From JAEUUM01 sp038326165 (GTDB lineage: Bacteria; Bacteroidota; Bacteroidia; Chitinophagales; Saprospiraceae), in NCBI GenBank assembly GCA_038326165.1, contig JBBQJT010000019.1, forward strand, positions 1 through 50,409: a stretch of DNA of 50,409 bases, in the 5' to 3' direction. The position numbers and the translations under genes were made by a program. The notes below the pieces were generated by a model, which was given only the letters and a program-made list of their open reading frames with translations, had not been told where the DNA came from and searched no databases. This document shows positions 34,928 to 43,273 of the stretch, one piece after another. How positions within the stretch are numbered: position 1 is the stretch's first letter; every line of letters starts with the position of its first letter.

Positions 34928-36040
34928 TTAAAGCAGCGCTCCAAAACCAAAGGAAATGTACTCAGCTGTTGCCTTGTGCGCCTTTAGATGAACTGCGCAA
35001 TACATGCGGGTCTTTGGTTTCCCAAATGGCGTGAAATAATATCTGCTACTCAACTTGGTATAAATAGAATCTCCGGCTTGATAGGGCTTTCCGCCAAAAT
35101 AGCCTCCTGCCAACAAGGCGATACTAAATGGCCAAAAGAAAAATTCATCTCCAACAAAAAACATATAGCGTGTAGCCAGTTTTTGGGCTTCCTGATCCGT
35201 GCGCGCTTCAGTGGAAGCCAAGCTGAAATAAAAGGATGAACTGACATATTCATATTCCATTCCCAACATCAGTTGATTGACTTTTGACACGCGGTACACT
35301 ATGCCCACCTGTCCCTGATAAATTGGGTATTTGGGTCCGCCCGGTGCCAATGCTTCAGTAAATGCCATTCCTGCATTCATCGTTAGCCCAAATCTTCGGG
35401 AGGGTTTTGAAGAAATACTATCAAAATCCAGCTTGCGTTGCTTAGGATTCGGGTTCCAGCGCAATCCCAGCGAAGCAGAAGGTAGATTCATGCCATAATT
35501 GGGCAGCTGCACACTGCCATTGGAGTAATGATTCAATTGCCCAGCCGCACTGACTGCCAGCTTGGATGTGAGTGGATAAAAAAACTCCAATCGAAATCGT
35601 GTAATATTGTTCCAGTTGGATCCTATTGCATTATTTTTAGGATTCTGAATCAAGTCAAATGGTTCGCTCAAATAGGCTACCCCTGTCCCGAAATTCAGGT
35701 GGGATGATAAATTACCTAGATTAAAGAGTTTGATACTGACATTAGGCAATATTGAAGTAGCACTCCCTAATAAGTTTCTGTCACCCAAATCATCGTGAAT
35801 AAGTGCAAGACCCAAAGCAGGAAATCTTTGCATTTTATGCCAATACTTGGTTCCATAAGTCTGATAAACAAAATTTAAACCTAAACCTATTGTTCGCGCA
35901 GGTGGCTCGAATGTAAGCTTTCGGGTATGATTGATCATACGCCCGGCATGAAATTCTGATTCCAGCAACCAACCTCCCTCCTGAGAATAAACAGTCCCTA
36001 AGCCCAGTAAAAAAACAAGAAGAGCAATAGCAAATCTCAT
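34928..36040 (-). CDS. PagL-like lipid A 3-O-deacylase (acyloxyacyl hydrolase family)
   Basis: 370 residues with a signal peptide (MRFAIALLVFLLGLGTVYSQ). The rest alternates hydrophobic and polar residues as in an outer-membrane beta-barrel. NHYSNGSVQLPNYGMN contains the His171-x-Ser173 pair of PagL-type lipid A deacylases; the third catalytic residue cannot be placed with confidence. The C-terminal half (from about 215) extends beyond the small PagL barrel, as in other Bacteroidota members, and ends in hydrophobic LL rather than the usual aromatic residue. It would remove a 3-O acyl chain from lipid A in the outer membrane. Its ATG overlaps the stop of hutH (ATGA), so the two are co-translated, which is unexplained. 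Confidence 0.8.
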   Translation of the reverse strand: MRFAIALLVFLLGLGTVYSQEGGWLLESEFHAGRMINHTRKLTFEPPARTIGLGLNFVYQTYGTKYWHKMQRFPALGLALIHDDLGDRNLLGSATSILPNVSIKLFNLGNLSSHLNFGTGVAYLSEPFDLIQNPKNNAIGSNWNNITRFRLEFFYPLTSKLAVSAAGQLNHYSNGSVQLPNYGMNLPSASLGLRWNPNPKQRKLDFDSISSKPSRRFGLTMNAGMAFTEALAPGGPKYPIYQGQVGIVYRVSKVNQLMLGMEYEYVSSSFYFSLASTEARTDQEAQKLATRYMFFVGDEFFFWPFSIALLAGGYFGGKPYQAGDSIYTKLSSRYYFTPFGKPKTRMYCAVHLKAHKATAEYISFGFGALL

Positions 36041-37530
36041 AGTTTTTGAGATCGTATAAATTCGATACTTTTTATCATGCTGTTGTGCAGTAAAACATCT
36101 TTTTCATGAAATGGAACTTCCTTCCTGAACTCTTGGATCAATTTTTCGAGGGCAGAACCCGTTTTCTTGTTTCTTCGGAATTCGATTCCTTGACAGGCTG
36201 TTAACCATTCAATAGCCAAGACACTCCAGGTGTTTTGAATAACCCGATACATTTTGGTTCCTGCGTTGGCGGCCATGCTCACGTGGTCCTCTTGTCCGTT
36301 GGATGATACAATTGAATCTACCGAGGCTGGTGTGCACAATTGCTTGTTCTGACTAACTATGGATGCCGCGGTGTATTGTGGTATCATAAATCCACTGCTC
36401 AATCCTGGTTCAGGTATCAAAAATGCTGGCAATCCACGTTGTCCTGATATCAATTGATAGGTTCTTCTTTCAGATAAATTGGCAACTTCAGCTATACCTA
36501 TTGCCAAATAATCCAATGCCAATGCAATAGGCTGTGCATGAAAATTACCACCCGATAAGATTTCTTCCTCTTCGTAAAAAATATTTGGGTTGTCAGTCAC
36601 TGCGTTGATTTCATTAGTAACAATTTCAGAAACATGATCAACAACATCCAAGGTGGCACCCAATACCTGTGGCGTACACCTGAAAGAATACGGGTCTTGT
36701 ACACTTTGAGCTGGCGATTGTGACAACTCACTGTCTTCCAACCATTTGCGGATTGTGGCGGCTGATTGTATCTGACCTGATTGTCTGCGGATTTCATGAA
36801 TCTTGGGATCCATAGGTTTGATACTGGCTCCGAATACATCCATTGACAGACAAGCTATAGCATGCGCCCAGGCCATTATTTTATGTGATTCTTGAATGGC
36901 GTAAACTGCATAAGAAGTTGAAAACTGGGTGCCATTTAGCAACGCCAGGCCTTCTTTTGCTTCCAAGCTTATTGATGTCAAATTGCATTGGTCGAATGCT
37001 TCACGACTGGCCATTACTGAATCTTTAAAATTCACCTTGCCTTCACCAATCAAGGGCAAACTCAAATGTGCCAAAGGAGCAAGATCACCTGAAGCACCTA
37101 AAGATCCTTGTTGAAAAAGGACGGGCCATATTTCATTATTGTACATGCCAATCATCTTATCTATCAACACGATGCGAACTCCGCTGTAGGCAAGTGAAAG
37201 ATTCCTTATTTTGAGGAACAATATAATTCGGACTATCTCAATAGGTACCACCTCGCCCATTCCACAGGCGTGTGAGCAAACAAGATTCCACTGCAACTTT
37301 TGAATGTGTTCTTTGGGAATTTTCACATTGCACAATGAGCCAAATCCTGTATTGATACCATAATATGCCGTATCATCTTTCTCTAATAATTCGTTGAGAA
37401 AGGAGTTGCAATCATTAATTTTTTGACTGAGATTTTGGTCGAGATGCAATGGAGAGCCATCTGATATTAACCTCTCAATTTCTGAGATGGTAATATCCTG
37501 TCCTGAAATAGTATATTGTATTTGCTTCAT
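36037..37530 (-). CDS. hutH: Histidine ammonia-lyase
   Basis: 497 residues of the aromatic-amino-acid lyase family. The Ala146-Ser147-Gly148 triad in GSLGASGDLAPLAHLSLPL cyclises into the MIO electrophile. YGINTGFGSL holds the catalytic Tyr. The selectivity pair reads Ser86-His87 in NLVCSHACGMG and the C-terminal loop SSNGQEDHVSMAA keeps the Glu typical of histidine lyases, so histidine, giving urocanate and ammonia, is preferred over tyrosine or phenylalanine. No other hut genes (hutU, hutI, hutG) lie nearby. The gene has a perfect TTG-N19-TAATTTTG promoter right before the ATG and heads a two-gene operon with the PagL-like gene. Confidence 0.93.
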   Translation of the reverse strand: MKQIQYTISGQDITISEIERLISDGSPLHLDQNLSQKINDCNSFLNELLEKDDTAYYGINTGFGSLCNVKIPKEHIQKLQWNLVCSHACGMGEVVPIEIVRIILFLKIRNLSLAYSGVRIVLIDKMIGMYNNEIWPVLFQQGSLGASGDLAPLAHLSLPLIGEGKVNFKDSVMASREAFDQCNLTSISLEAKEGLALLNGTQFSTSYAVYAIQESHKIMAWAHAIACLSMDVFGASIKPMDPKIHEIRRQSGQIQSAATIRKWLEDSELSQSPAQSVQDPYSFRCTPQVLGATLDVVDHVSEIVTNEINAVTDNPNIFYEEEEILSGGNFHAQPIALALDYLAIGIAEVANLSERRTYQLISGQRGLPAFLIPEPGLSSGFMIPQYTAASIVSQNKQLCTPASVDSIVSSNGQEDHVSMAANAGTKMYRVIQNTWSVLAIEWLTACQGIEFRRNKKTGSALEKLIQEFRKEVPFHEKDVLLHNSMIKSIEFIRSQKL

Positions 37531-37537
37531 AGAGCCA

Positions 37538-37567
37538 CAAAATTACATTTTCAAATTTGCATGACAA
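37538..37567 (-). promoter_or_regulatory. Full Bacteroidota promoter for hutH-pagL
   Basis: On the minus strand, TTG (37567-37565) is followed by exactly 19 bases and then TAATTTTG (37545-37538), a perfect match to TTG-N19-TAnnTTTG. Only seven bases separate it from the hutH ATG, so the mRNA should be leaderless or nearly so. It occupies part of the 106-base gap shared with the divergent isoprenoid operon. Confidence 0.85.
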
Positions 37568-37636
37568 CCATTCTCAGCAACAGAATGTTATAGAATTCCA
37601 TTTGACTCACTATATTTACGGTCAGGTGCTCAAGTT

Positions 37637-38683
37637 ATGGCGACAAAAACAGAAATTTTGGACACAATTTTTGATCAAGATCCAACAGCTGCTGAACGGA
37701 AAAAGGATCATATTGAACTGGCATTAAAAGCCAGAACCACAGGAAATTTATTGGACGATAGATTTTACTACGAACCCTTGATGGGTAGTATGGAACATCA
37801 ATACACTCCCGTTCAATTCCTAGGCAAAAGCTTCAATTATCCCATTTGGATCAGCAGCATGACAGGAGGTACTGAAATGGCACCTCTGATCAACCGCAAT
37901 CTTGCGCGGCTTTGCAATGATTTTAACTTGGGTATGGGACTCGGTTCTTGCAGACAATTATTATACAGCGATGAATTCTTCAAAGATTTTGATGTCCGCA
38001 ATACCATTGGTGACCGTCCATTTTATGCCAATCTTGGCATAGCGCAAGTCGAAACCCTCATTGAAGCCAATGAAGTGGATAGAATTCCGCTGATGATTCG
38101 AAAATTAAGAGCAGATGGACTGATCATCCATGTCAACCCCATGCAGGAATGGATGCAGCCGGAAGGCGATATCATTAAGCATCCACCTATTGACACCATC
38201 AAGGAGCTGATGAATCAAATAAATCTACCCATTATTGTTAAAGAAGTTGGCCAAGGAATGGGTCCAGCAAGTTTGAGGGCCTTAATGGCTCTCCCCTTGG
38301 AGGCTATAGATTTCGGAGCATTTGGTGGAACAAATTTTTCGACACTTGAACTCATGCGACAATCAGAGGAAGTTGCATACAAGGAAGCGTTCACCTATGT
38401 GGGACATACGGCCTCAGAAATGTGCGCCTATATTCGTGAAATAGTAAAAAAACACCCCGAAGAAATAAACTGCAAACAAATCATCATATCTGGTGGAATT
38501 CTGGATTATCTCGATGGTTACTATTTGATGGCGCAAACAGATATGCCTTCAATTTTTGGTCAAGCATCCGCTTTTTTAAAACATGCAATGGGCGATTATG
38601 AACCGCTACTGAAATACATGAAGAATGTAGCACACGGACTGGATATGGCTCAAGCTTTTCTTAAACCAAAACCACAACTTTGA
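37637..38683 (+). CDS. fni: Type 2 isopentenyl-diphosphate delta-isomerase
   Basis: 348 residues. The FMN-dependent enzyme interconverts isopentenyl and dimethylallyl diphosphate. Marks: ERKKDHIELAL near residue 19 (substrate diphosphate), ISSMTGG near 74, GLGSCRQLL near 97, HVNPMQEWMQPEGD near 155-168 with the catalytic Gln and Mg-binding Glu, IVKEVGQGMG near 195, and the FMN-phosphate loops FGAFGGTNF and IISGGI. First gene of a cluster with HMG-CoA reductase and a GHMP kinase, showing use of the mevalonate pathway. Its stop overlaps the TTG start of the next gene by four bases. Confidence 0.94.
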   Translation: MATKTEILDTIFDQDPTAAERKKDHIELALKARTTGNLLDDRFYYEPLMGSMEHQYTPVQFLGKSFNYPIWISSMTGGTEMAPLINRNLARLCNDFNLGMGLGSCRQLLYSDEFFKDFDVRNTIGDRPFYANLGIAQVETLIEANEVDRIPLMIRKLRADGLIIHVNPMQEWMQPEGDIIKHPPIDTIKELMNQINLPIIVKEVGQGMGPASLRALMALPLEAIDFGAFGGTNFSTLELMRQSEEVAYKEAFTYVGHTASEMCAYIREIVKKHPEEINCKQIIISGGILDYLDGYYLMAQTDMPSIFGQASAFLKHAMGDYEPLLKYMKNVAHGLDMAQAFLKPKPQL

Positions 38684-40020
38684 ACGAAAATCAGAAAAAA
38701 CTGATACGCGGATTTTCCAAATTGACCAAACAAGCAAAACTTGATTGGATCATAACTTCTTTTTTCAACAAAACACAGTCCGTCTATCATGAAATGAGCA
38801 GCTTTTGGCTTCAGGACGATAAACAACAACAGATCATAGACGGATTTAGCGAAAATACTGTTTCCAATTTCATACTACCTTATAGCGTTTGTCCCAATCT
38901 GATGGTCAATGACAACATTTATTGTGTGCCAATGGTGACTGAAGAAAGTAGCGTAGTTGCAGCAGCAGCATCAGCAGCTAAATTCTGGCTTGAAAGAGGA
39001 GGATTTAAAACACAAATATTAGGTACTCAAAAAATAGGACAAGTCCACATCAAATGGGACGGAAGCTTTCAGGAATTGCTCGATGGGTGGCAAGTTCTGG
39101 AGCCAGCGTTTAGAAAAACCATACAGCCTCTTGTGCAAAATATGGAACAACGAGGTGGAGGCGTGAAAGAAATGTCGTGGAAGGATTTCACAAACGAAAT
39201 ACCCGGGTACTATCAGGCTTTTGTAAAGTTTGAAACTTGCGACTCAATGGGAGCCAATTTTATCAATACCATACTGGAAGAACTGGGTAAAGCCCTTGGT
39301 GAACATTTTAATGTCCTAAGGGACGATCAATTGGAAGTCATCATGTGCATACTCTCTAATTATACACCTGACTGCTTGGTTCGCGTTTCTGTTTCATGCC
39401 CGGTGTCACAGCTAAAAGACTCAAGTATTCCCATCGATGCTGAAGATTTTGCTTCATTGTTCAATACCGCGATAAGAATAGCAGAGATTGACCCATATCG
39501 TGCCACTACGCACAACAAAGGAATCTTTAATGGTATCGATGCTGTAGTTATTGCTACCGGAAATGATTTCAGAGCCGTTGAAGCTTGTGGACACACCTAT
39601 GCAGCCCGAAGTGGTAGCTATTCCAGTCTATCCCATTGTAATATCGAGCATGGAATATTTGAATTCTGGATGGATTTCCCAATGGCAGTTGGTACCGTTG
39701 GTGGATTGACAAAATTGCACCCACTGGCACAAAAATCCAATGAGCTATTGGGCAATCCAAGCGCCGAGACCTTGATGCAAATCATTGCGGCAACTGGTCT
39801 TGCACAAAACTTTGCTGCCATCCGTTCATTGGTAACTACCGGAATTCAAAAGGGGCACATGAAAATGCATCTTCAGAATATATTGCAACAATTATCAGCT
39901 GCTGACAATGAAACAGAGCTTGTTTTGCAGCATTTTGAACATCATGTTGTATCTTTCAATGCAGTAAGAACTTTTCTTCATGATATCAGGAATTCGAAAG
40001 CTTCTCAATTAAGCAATTAA
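38680..40020 (+). CDS. mvaA: Hydroxymethylglutaryl-CoA reductase, class II type
   Basis: The TTG start at 38680 overlaps the fni stop (TTGA), a coupled arrangement. 446 residues of the bacterial class II HMG-CoA reductase family: VPMVTEESSVVAAAASAAKF near 88-107 with the catalytic Glu, DSMGANFINTILE near 189 (NAD(P)H fold, with Asp-Ser-Met-Gly), the catalytic Lys likely in the THNKGIFNGIDA region, and the late GIQKGHMKMHLQNI with the general-acid His. Class II enzymes in some species run in the degradative direction, but the neighbours (isomerase, GHMP kinase) indicate synthesis of mevalonate here. Cytosolic, no membrane anchor. Confidence 0.93.
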   Translation: MNENQKKLIRGFSKLTKQAKLDWIITSFFNKTQSVYHEMSSFWLQDDKQQQIIDGFSENTVSNFILPYSVCPNLMVNDNIYCVPMVTEESSVVAAAASAAKFWLERGGFKTQILGTQKIGQVHIKWDGSFQELLDGWQVLEPAFRKTIQPLVQNMEQRGGGVKEMSWKDFTNEIPGYYQAFVKFETCDSMGANFINTILEELGKALGEHFNVLRDDQLEVIMCILSNYTPDCLVRVSVSCPVSQLKDSSIPIDAEDFASLFNTAIRIAEIDPYRATTHNKGIFNGIDAVVIATGNDFRAVEACGHTYAARSGSYSSLSHCNIEHGIFEFWMDFPMAVGTVGGLTKLHPLAQKSNELLGNPSAETLMQIIAATGLAQNFAAIRSLVTTGIQKGHMKMHLQNILQQLSAADNETELVLQHFEHHVVSFNAVRTFLHDIRNSKASQLSN

Positions 40021-40021
40021 T

Positions 40022-40954
40022 ATGTCAAAGCGTCTATTCAGGGGAAACGGAAAACTCCTCTTGACCGGTGAGTATCTTGTATTGCAAGGTGCTGAGAGTT
40101 TGGCTCTTCCAACCAAATTGGGCCAATCTATGGAAGTAAAAGAAAGCTCAGGTGCAGAAATAAAGTGGTTGAGTCTGGATGAAAATGGTGAAAAATGGTT
40201 TGAAGCAAAATTATCACAATACGACTTTAAGGCAATCGATACTTCAGATGAAAAGATATCTGGTCTGCTCACAAAACTATTTAAAGCATGTGCTAGGCAG
40301 GATTCAGAATTCTTGGCGCAATGGGGTGGCCGACAAGTAACTACACGTTTGGAATTTGACCGCAATTGGGGACTTGGAAGCAGCAGTACTTTGATTCATT
40401 GCATAGCAGCTTGGGCCGATGTCAACGCATACCAGTTGTGCATGGACACCATTGGCGGAAGTGCGTATGACATAGCATGTGCCGCAGCCGATGGACCACT
40501 TATCTACCAATTGAATGACAATCAAATATCGGTCACGGAAGCTGATTTTGTGCCCAAATACCACGAGCAAATCTACTTGGCTTTTCTTGGAAAAAAACAA
40601 GATAGTCAAAAGTCGGTAGCTGATTTCCAGCGTTCCAACAAAGACTTCAAATCTGAAATTTCAGATATTAGTGCCATTACTCTTGAAATAGAAAAAGCTG
40701 CCTCTTTGGACAAGTTCATTGAATTGATGGAAGCACATGAAATTATAATGAGCAAAGTGCTAGGACAAGAGAAAATAAAAGATACCAGATTTGGTGATTT
40801 TGATGGAACTGTAAAATCATTGGGTGCTTGGGGAGGAGATTTTGCCTTGTTCGCAAGTAATATGGATCCACAAAGTATTGTTTCCTATCTGGACAAGAAA
40901 GGCCTAAATACCTATTTCAAGTATCAAGATTTGGTATTGAAAAGAACGGTCTAG
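40022..40954 (+). CDS. GYDIA-family GHMP kinase, probable mevalonate-pathway kinase
   Basis: 310 residues. GHMP kinase motifs: motif 1 GKLLLTGEYLVLQGAESLAL near residue 11, the ATP-binding glycine-serine loop NWGLGSSSTLIH near 118, and the C-terminal motif GAWGGDFALFAS near 262. The GYDIA signature of this Bacteroidota family reads SAYDIACAAADGP here. Family members sit with mevalonate genes and are thought to phosphorylate mevalonate or phosphomevalonate; which step is not decided by sequence. One base separates it from mvaA, so it belongs to the same operon. The remaining pathway genes (HMG-CoA synthase, decarboxylase) must lie elsewhere. Confidence 0.88.
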   Translation: MSKRLFRGNGKLLLTGEYLVLQGAESLALPTKLGQSMEVKESSGAEIKWLSLDENGEKWFEAKLSQYDFKAIDTSDEKISGLLTKLFKACARQDSEFLAQWGGRQVTTRLEFDRNWGLGSSSTLIHCIAAWADVNAYQLCMDTIGGSAYDIACAAADGPLIYQLNDNQISVTEADFVPKYHEQIYLAFLGKKQDSQKSVADFQRSNKDFKSEISDISAITLEIEKAASLDKFIELMEAHEIIMSKVLGQEKIKDTRFGDFDGTVKSLGAWGGDFALFASNMDPQSIVSYLDKKGLNTYFKYQDLVLKRTV

Positions 40955-40983
40955 GCACAATTTTTAATTAAAACACAGTCAAT

Positions 40984-41709
40984 ATGACAACTCTCTGGTA
41001 TGATGCGAAGGTGATCAATATTTTAAATCACAGTGATCGCATCAAGAGTTTTTTTCTAAAAATAGAATCAGATCAAATTATTTCCTTTATATCAGGACAG
41101 TTTTTGACCTTCGATCTTCCTATTGGCGACAAAAGATTGGCGCGATGGAGAAGTTATTCAATCGCTTCAATAGTCAGTAATGACAATGAATTTGAACTCT
41201 GCATTGTGAATATGGAAGGTGGAACTGGTAGCACGTATTTGTTTGAGGAAGTAACAATAGGAACTGTCTTAAAATGCAAAGCTCCCGATGGCGGATTCTT
41301 ACTGAAACAGCCACTTGACCATGATGTTGTTATGATTTGCACCGGAACTGGCGTGGCGCCTTTTAGAAGCATGATAGCGAGCATTTTTGCCCAAAACATA
41401 ATTCATAAAAAAGTCCATTTGATATTTGGAACCAGGTTTCAGGCAGATATCCTTTATCAAGCAGAATTTAACGAATTGGCAGTCAAATTTCCTGAGTTTA
41501 CGTATGATATTGTGCTTTCAAAGGAGCCTGATTGGCAAGGTATCAGTGGCCATGTCCACCAAGTCTATCTTGACAGATATGCTGATTCTGGCCCAGATAT
41601 CCACTTTTACTTGTGTGGTTGGTCTCAAATGATCGATGAGGCAGTTGAAAATTTGTTGCTCAAGTGCAGATATGACAGAAGTCAAATAAGTTATGAATTG
41701 TACGGATAA
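40984..41709 (+). CDS. Ferredoxin/flavodoxin-NADP+ reductase-like flavoprotein
   Basis: 241 residues, the compact two-domain form. The FAD-binding barrel has RWRSYSIAS (RxYS motif, near 57), then GGTGSTYLF; the NAD(P)-binding domain has ICTGTGVAPFRSMIAS (near 118) and a C-terminal YLCGWSQMIDEAV. It moves electrons between NAD(P)H and a one-electron carrier or flavin. It begins 29 bases after the GHMP kinase gene on the same strand; since the type 2 isomerase works only with reduced FMN, a supporting role in this operon is plausible but unproven. A general oxidoreductase role is the alternative. Confidence 0.88.
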   Translation: MTTLWYDAKVINILNHSDRIKSFFLKIESDQIISFISGQFLTFDLPIGDKRLARWRSYSIASIVSNDNEFELCIVNMEGGTGSTYLFEEVTIGTVLKCKAPDGGFLLKQPLDHDVVMICTGTGVAPFRSMIASIFAQNIIHKKVHLIFGTRFQADILYQAEFNELAVKFPEFTYDIVLSKEPDWQGISGHVHQVYLDRYADSGPDIHFYLCGWSQMIDEAVENLLLKCRYDRSQISYELYG

Positions 41710-41718
41710 AAGCAATTG

Positions 41719-42657
41719 CTATTTAGCAGCCATAGACCATTTTTTCAGAGAGGCGATAAAAACTGTTTGCTGATCAACAAAAACACTGTGCGAACAATTG
41801 TCAAGATACTTTACGTTCTTTTTGCCAATCAATTTCATCAAGCTCTTTATCTGCTCTACCGAATACAATCCATCTTCCTTCCCATACAATCCATAGATGG
41901 GCATCTTCTTGAGTTTTAAGTCTTTGATACTGTTAGTCAGGTCGATTGTGGTATAATGCTCGTTGTCATAGAATCCCTTTGGCCCCGGATAAGTCATTTT
42001 GGATGCATATTTCTGTAATAAGGTATCTGTCTTGAAGGTGGCATAAATGCTTTTCGCTTCAGCTGTTGCTTGTTTGGGGGAATAAAATCCGTTGCTCATG
42101 GCATGTCCAAAACAGTAGGAACTGTATTCCAACTTATCTGAATCCATTTTTTCAAGCAAAGCGATGTACTTCAGGTTTACAGAATCCTTCTTCTGCTCGT
42201 AGATTTGCTTTGATTTTTTGATGATTGTCCTGAAGCTTTCTTGAAGAGACACTGGCGCACCAACCAAAACAACTGATTGAACCAAGATTGGGTTTTTCTC
42301 TGCAAAAAGTGTTGCAACAATACCACCGAAGCTGTGCCCTATTAAAACTGCCTTCTCAATTCCCATCTGGGCATAAATTGCCTTTATATCCTTATAGCTT
42401 TCGTCAAAATTGAATTGGGCATTCTTGTCTAGTGACCTTCCCTCGCCTCTTCGGTCATAAACTATGACAAAAAATCCATTTTCAGCGAGCTTCTGAGCAG
42501 TAGTTGCTTCAAAACTGGCACTATTGTAACCTGGACCTCCGTGCAAAAATATCACGGGTGTGGCTTTCCGGTCGCCAAAACTCTTTACGTATAAATTTTG
42601 AGCTTGGCTGGCTAAAAAAACAAGAGAAAAAAGCAAAGAAAAAAACAGTTTGCTCAT
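41719..42657 (-). CDS. Secreted alpha/beta hydrolase (proline iminopeptidase-like)
   Basis: The start at 42657 (MSKLFFSLLFSLVFLASQAQ) gives a clean signal peptide; the TTG three codons upstream is less likely. 312 residues. Alpha/beta-hydrolase marks: the oxyanion strand VIFLHGGPGYNSASF, DRRGEGRS, the nucleophile elbow IGHSFGG, a cap of about 100 residues, an acid residue in YGLYGKEDGLYS and the final catalytic His in DNCSHSVFVDQ. HGGPG is typical of prolyl aminopeptidases and related esterases; the true substrate is unknown. Likely periplasmic. A TATTTTTG element lies 52 bases upstream. Convergent with the flavoprotein gene. Confidence 0.85.
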   Translation of the reverse strand: MSKLFFSLLFSLVFLASQAQNLYVKSFGDRKATPVIFLHGGPGYNSASFEATTAQKLAENGFFVIVYDRRGEGRSLDKNAQFNFDESYKDIKAIYAQMGIEKAVLIGHSFGGIVATLFAEKNPILVQSVVLVGAPVSLQESFRTIIKKSKQIYEQKKDSVNLKYIALLEKMDSDKLEYSSYCFGHAMSNGFYSPKQATAEAKSIYATFKTDTLLQKYASKMTYPGPKGFYDNEHYTTIDLTNSIKDLKLKKMPIYGLYGKEDGLYSVEQIKSLMKLIGKKNVKYLDNCSHSVFVDQQTVFIASLKKWSMAAK

Positions 42658-42709
42658 AATTCGCAATTTGATAATAAAGTTTTTCTCAATCTTTTGGGTT
42701 TGAGAATCT

Positions 42710-42717
42710 CAAAAATA
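42710..42717 (-). promoter_or_regulatory. -7 element (TATTTTTG) for the alpha/beta hydrolase
   Basis: The minus-strand TATTTTTG matches TAnnTTTG; the leader would be about 50 bases. No TTG at the ideal distance. Confidence 0.4.
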
Positions 42718-42793
42718 CATCAAATTAAATAAGAACAGTCGACTATCTTATCATTAAAACCAATGAAGCAAACTGTTTCAAAATTAAAAGCTA

Positions 42794-43177
42794 CTAAACG
42801 AAGCTTTTTTTAACAAAGGCGATTGTTTCATTGTGGGTCAATTTATCTGACGCTTTCACTATGATGTTTTTGCCCTGAAACTGCTTGTTTTCACTCAAAT
42901 AATTTTTAAGTTCTTCTTGAGCCTTTCCGATTCCGAACAATAAAATGGCGTCATAACCCTGAATTTGCTTGGATATTTCATCATAATATTTGTGCAATTC
43001 CTGCGCTTTTTTATGATTGTGGGTGTTTTCACTATGTGTGTGGTCGCTATGATGTTTGTTGTGAATTTTGGCAGATACTTCATAAATACCATCATTGCTT
43101 TTATCTGGTGTGTGTATCAATAAAGCCTCGCTGTGATCTACACATACACCTATTACCGTCTTGTTTGTGAAACTCAT
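42794..43177 (-). CDS. eRF1 domain-like protein with histidine-rich insert
   Basis: 127 residues. The ends match a bacterial family related to domain 3 of eukaryotic release factor 1 (baeRF type): the N-terminal strand VIGVCVDHSEALLIH, HKYYDEISKQIQGYDAILLF near 62-81, the loop GIGKAQEELKNYL, and C-terminal VKASDKLTHNETIAFVKKSF. The middle (residues 39-62) is unusually His-rich: eight His in 24 residues. That may bind metal (zinc, copper or nickel) or be a flexible linker. The family is linked by others to ribosome rescue or stress; function here is unknown. Single gene with its own TATCTTTG element. No signal peptide. Confidence 0.6.
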   Translation of the reverse strand: MSFTNKTVIGVCVDHSEALLIHTPDKSNDGIYEVSAKIHNKHHSDHTHSENTHNHKKAQELHKYYDEISKQIQGYDAILLFGIGKAQEELKNYLSENKQFQGKNIIVKASDKLTHNETIAFVKKSFV

Positions 43178-43200
43178 AAAATTTGATTTTTTTATACCTG

Positions 43201-43208
43201 CAAAGATA
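43201..43208 (-). promoter_or_regulatory. -7 element (TATCTTTG) for the His-rich protein gene
   Basis: The minus-strand TATCTTTG matches TAnnTTTG, 23 bases before the ATG. Confidence 0.5.
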
Positions 43209-43273
43209 TGCTTAGCTCAAGCCCGAAACCATGACATAAATCATGATTTAATAGAACATTAACTAGGTATAAT

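Noticed and set aside
42786..42810. AAAAGCT...AGCTTTT hairpin at the end of the His-rich protein gene
   Set aside because: It overlaps the stop codon and the T-run suits the wrong strand; the minus-strand version has only a weak T tract.
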